DNA of 64,000 bases from Icerya purchasi (lineage: Eukaryota > Arthropoda > Insecta > Hemiptera > Monophlebidae), in the NCBI GenBank assembly GCA_039619475.1, contig CM077116.1, positions 173,319,863-173,383,862 on the forward strand, given 5' to 3'. The notes below the pieces were generated by a model that ran no database searches, had not been told where the DNA came from, and saw only the letters and a list, made by a program, of their open reading frames with translations. How positions within the stretch are numbered: the first letter of the stretch is position 1; every line of letters begins with the position of its first letter. Shown piece after piece: positions 61,208 through 64,000 of this stretch. The translations under genes were made by a program, and so were the position numbers.

Positions 61208-63789
61208 GTGTTGCAACATATATTTTAATTTGAACCTTATCAGCTAGGTAATTTTACATTAACATTGATAATATTTTACATTTTCAGTGTATGGAAGGGC
61301 CAAATAACGTGATTTTTTTTCCTTTTTTGAATAGAACAACTGAAATTTTGTAATGATACAAAAAACTTATGTGTCGAAAAATGTTGTAGTGAAAATCACA
61401 TATATGCAATATGCGTATCTGTATGTATATACATATTATAATTATATGTTCTAAAGTTCTAAATAAAAAATTAATAAAGAAACAATTTTTTAAATATTTT
61501 TTTAAAAATTTGCTATTGTATATGTAGCACTTGCGTCTTTTTCAAGGCGATTCATTTAAAGTTATAAAAAATTGAAACAGAAACAGGTCCATATCTTTTT
61601 TTAATCAAAAATATTAGACGCTTATATGATATTTTTTTAAAATTGAAGAGGTGCCAGTTAATCAAAGGTTGAATTTTATGAGAAATAATGAAAGTAAGGA
61701 TTTTAGTCAAAAAGTTGGAGCGTAATCGTAATTTCAAAACAGATAATTTATAGCGTTTAATAATACTAGGAATAGGATTTGTTGACCAAATTTTGGTAAA
61801 CATATAGTTTAATATTCTATTCTGATATGTATTCGGATCTCGTTTTATGTATCATTTTTAATTTGACAGTTTTAAGTGAATGTTACGTATTTTACATATT
61901 CATAATTATTAGCTAATAAATTTTAGTCAATAATATATGAAAATATTTTTGTTTTTTATCGATCTTTACATTTTGAATGTGATTATTGATTATTATTAAA
62001 TTTTAACATTGAATCTATTAAAACAGATGTATGTGATAAGGAATGTAACTGACTGATACTGCTATATTTGTGAAGGTTACAAAGGAAAAATAGTTACTTT
62101 GAAAACTTAGTCGCTAACCTGTATTTTAAATTTATAAGAAACGTTAAAAAGTTTAGTATCGGTTAGTGCAAGTTAAATATGAAATGTAGCGTTGCGCCTC
62201 TATATATTGAACTTATGTTTGGAGATATTCTTATAATATTTTTTTTACGACTGCAGTATATTTTAGTGGAAAATTTTTTTGTATATTAGGAAAAAAATTG
62301 TTTATGCAAATTTCAGATATTCTGTAAGACGTATGTGACATTTTTTTTTAAAAAAAATTAACGTCGACAGTTCTTTTTGTCGTATCTCATTGTTGAATTG
62401 AGATTTAATATGATATAAGAAACGGTAAAAATAAATTATATCAAAAACAGTTTTATGTGATGATGGGTAATCAATCACTGAATCAATACAATATTCGTTT
62501 ATTTAGTTTTTCCTTCAGCTTTTTTCACATTTGCAGGCTGTTAGTCCTACGTTAACACATAGTTTTTTTTTTTTTTATTATTATTATTATAGTCGATATC
62601 AGTTTTACAATGGTTGGTGTATAATGTGATTTTATTATTATCCCTTTTTGGTTTTTTGTAGTCTTTATTTCAGTGTTCAACATTTCAAAAGCGATGCTAT
62701 TGAGTCTGCAACGAAAAAAAAAAAATATGTTGCGAAAAATTCGGCATTTCATACAGCATAATTTCGAGAATAATAAAAAATCGAAAATAGGTTTTAATGA
62801 CTTAAAATCTGCCGAATAGGGGAAACAGATATTTAAAAATGCGCGAATGTATGTGTAACAAAATGCATAAAATGATTCTTAAATCTTTGAAAATAACTGA
62901 AAATAACTCAAGATAAAAACATGCTAGTTTTGGAACCATTTATAAAAAAAAAAAAAAAAAAATTGGAAATTGCGACATGAAGAAATTTAAGCCGTTTCTG
63001 TTGAATAAATAAAAATAAAAAACGAACATGATATTATGGGGAAGGTTATATCAGGGAAAGTGGAAATGAATTTGAAACTGTTTGCTGTGTTTAAAGCCCA
63101 AAAAAAAGAGAGAGAAATAAAACTAACTTTTGTTAATGAAAAAAATTAATTTTAATGTCAGTGATAGGGAAATGTGAATTAAACAATATTTTTAGTGCGG
63201 ATAAAACTTTTTTTTTTGCTAGAAAAACTTTTACCAGATCTTATGTTTAAAGAGGTCAAATGTTATGAAGATAGAAAGAATAATTGCAGTTTTGTATTCA
63301 AGCGTGTCAAGAAGAGAAAAGGTAAAAATTCTGATTATTAATAAAAGTAAGAATCCTAATAATATGTTTCAAAGGGGTATCGTTGTAACGCGGTACAAAA
63401 TTTTGGATGAACAGCGAAATTTTTGTAAAATGGATTGTTGAGATAACGTAGATTTCTCTTATTTATGCTAACATTCACAGTATACGAATTATGCAAAAAG
63501 AAAAAAAAATCAACCGATGTGATGCTACTTTTTCGACTAGAATGGCATCCAAATTATAGCCAAGTAAGCAATAATAAAAAACATTTAAATGCCTTATCAG
63601 AAATTTGTTCCGAAAAAACTAATTTTTGTATTAGAAAAGTAATATGAATAATCTAAATATCTGACTGGCAGAAGTTGCGAATGTGTGACAACGATATAGC
63701 AGTACAAAATTGTTTCTGAAAATATTGCGGTATAATGTAAATGTTCTGTGTGTGTGTGTGGTAATCAATCAAAGAATCCTAGAATCAGT
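61208..63789. other. AT-rich DNA downstream of MED25
   Basis: It includes MED25 3' UTR of unknown length, then very AT-rich DNA with T- and A-runs and (ATT)n near 62578-62590. Frames at 61552 and 62552 are low-complexity Lys/Ile/Phe translations. No gene was seen. Confidence 0.6.
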
Positions 63790-64000
63790 TTAGACAACGA
63801 ATCATACTCGACTACCTTCTTTGTGGTTTCGTTTTCATTTAACTCACTCTCCTAACCGTCATCTTCATCCGAATCATGAAGTTGTCTGTGATTCCAACCG
63901 TAACTTCTTCGAATGTCCTTCCCTCTCGTCTGAACGTGAAATTCCTTATTCCAATTTCGTATCCTTTGGATTTCCTGTTTCTTATTTCGCCTTCTACATC
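63790..64000 (+). mobile_element. Non-LTR retrotransposon C-terminal segment, running off the window
   Basis: One frame reads LHPNHEVVCDSNRNFFECPS then LSSEREIPYSNFVSFGFPVS, which aligns without gaps to the Cys-containing tail at 55.9-56.1 kb (LHPDDAVTCDADHVFFQCSS). The 3' UTR and tail lie beyond position 64000. Confidence 0.75.

Noticed and set aside
1..64000. tRNA genes, CRISPR arrays, or bacterial/viral insertions
   Set aside because: No tRNA B-box-like GGTTCGAATCC sequence, no regularly spaced direct repeats, and no prokaryotic or viral gene was recognised.

Overview
The window looks like insect nuclear DNA. It is strongly AT-rich, with long non-coding stretches, many (TA)n microsatellites, and remnants of mariner, piggyBac, hAT-type and non-LTR elements. 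The one intact protein-coding gene found is a polyglutamine-rich Mediator subunit 25 (MED25). No tRNA, rRNA, CRISPR array or bacterial-style operon was seen. The abundance and types of mobile DNA, and one repeat-borne protein family at 13.4-14.6 kb, suggest a hemipteran or another hemimetabolous insect. I cannot name the species from sequence alone.

Layout, left to right: an internally deleted mariner (2447-3494); a 77-bp inverted-repeat element (5081-5157); the 3' part of a non-LTR retrotransposon with RNase H (about 5535-6985); a more GC- and CpG-rich block ending in a textbook splice donor (about 7880-9515); a long T-rich non-coding region carrying a degraded minus-strand gene of a repeat-associated protein family (13430-14560); a minus-strand non-LTR element (18000-19720); a decayed piggyBac transposase split by a hAT-like MITE at its third catalytic-Asp motif (19790-21285) and abutting the 5' half of an RTE-like LINE (21290-22915); about 8 kb of unique AT-rich DNA; a mariner (30757-34796) into which a 2.8-kb LINE has inserted (30900-33698, TSD visible); and another 12 kb of mostly unique DNA with GC-richer islands. 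The right part holds a LINE fragment split by a hAT-like MITE (47130-48270), a second hAT-like MITE inserted into a (TA)n microsatellite (54833-55495), a short LINE tail (55890-56220), MED25 (58028-61141, plus strand), and the 3' part of one more LINE running off the right edge (63790-64000).

The host content is therefore one gene, MED25. Its whole coding region is one uninterrupted exon preceded by a convincing branch point and 3' splice site, so at least one upstream exon (probably 5' UTR) is expected. The splice donor at 9515/9516 is one candidate partner, which would make most of this window a 48-kb intron; this is inference. Everything else recognisable is mobile DNA at different stages of decay. 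Target-site duplications let parts of the insertion order be read: a LINE into a mariner, one MITE into piggyBac, one MITE into a LINE, one MITE into a microsatellite.

All element calls rest on translations and repeat ends read by eye. Family names below the superfamily level should be treated as provisional.
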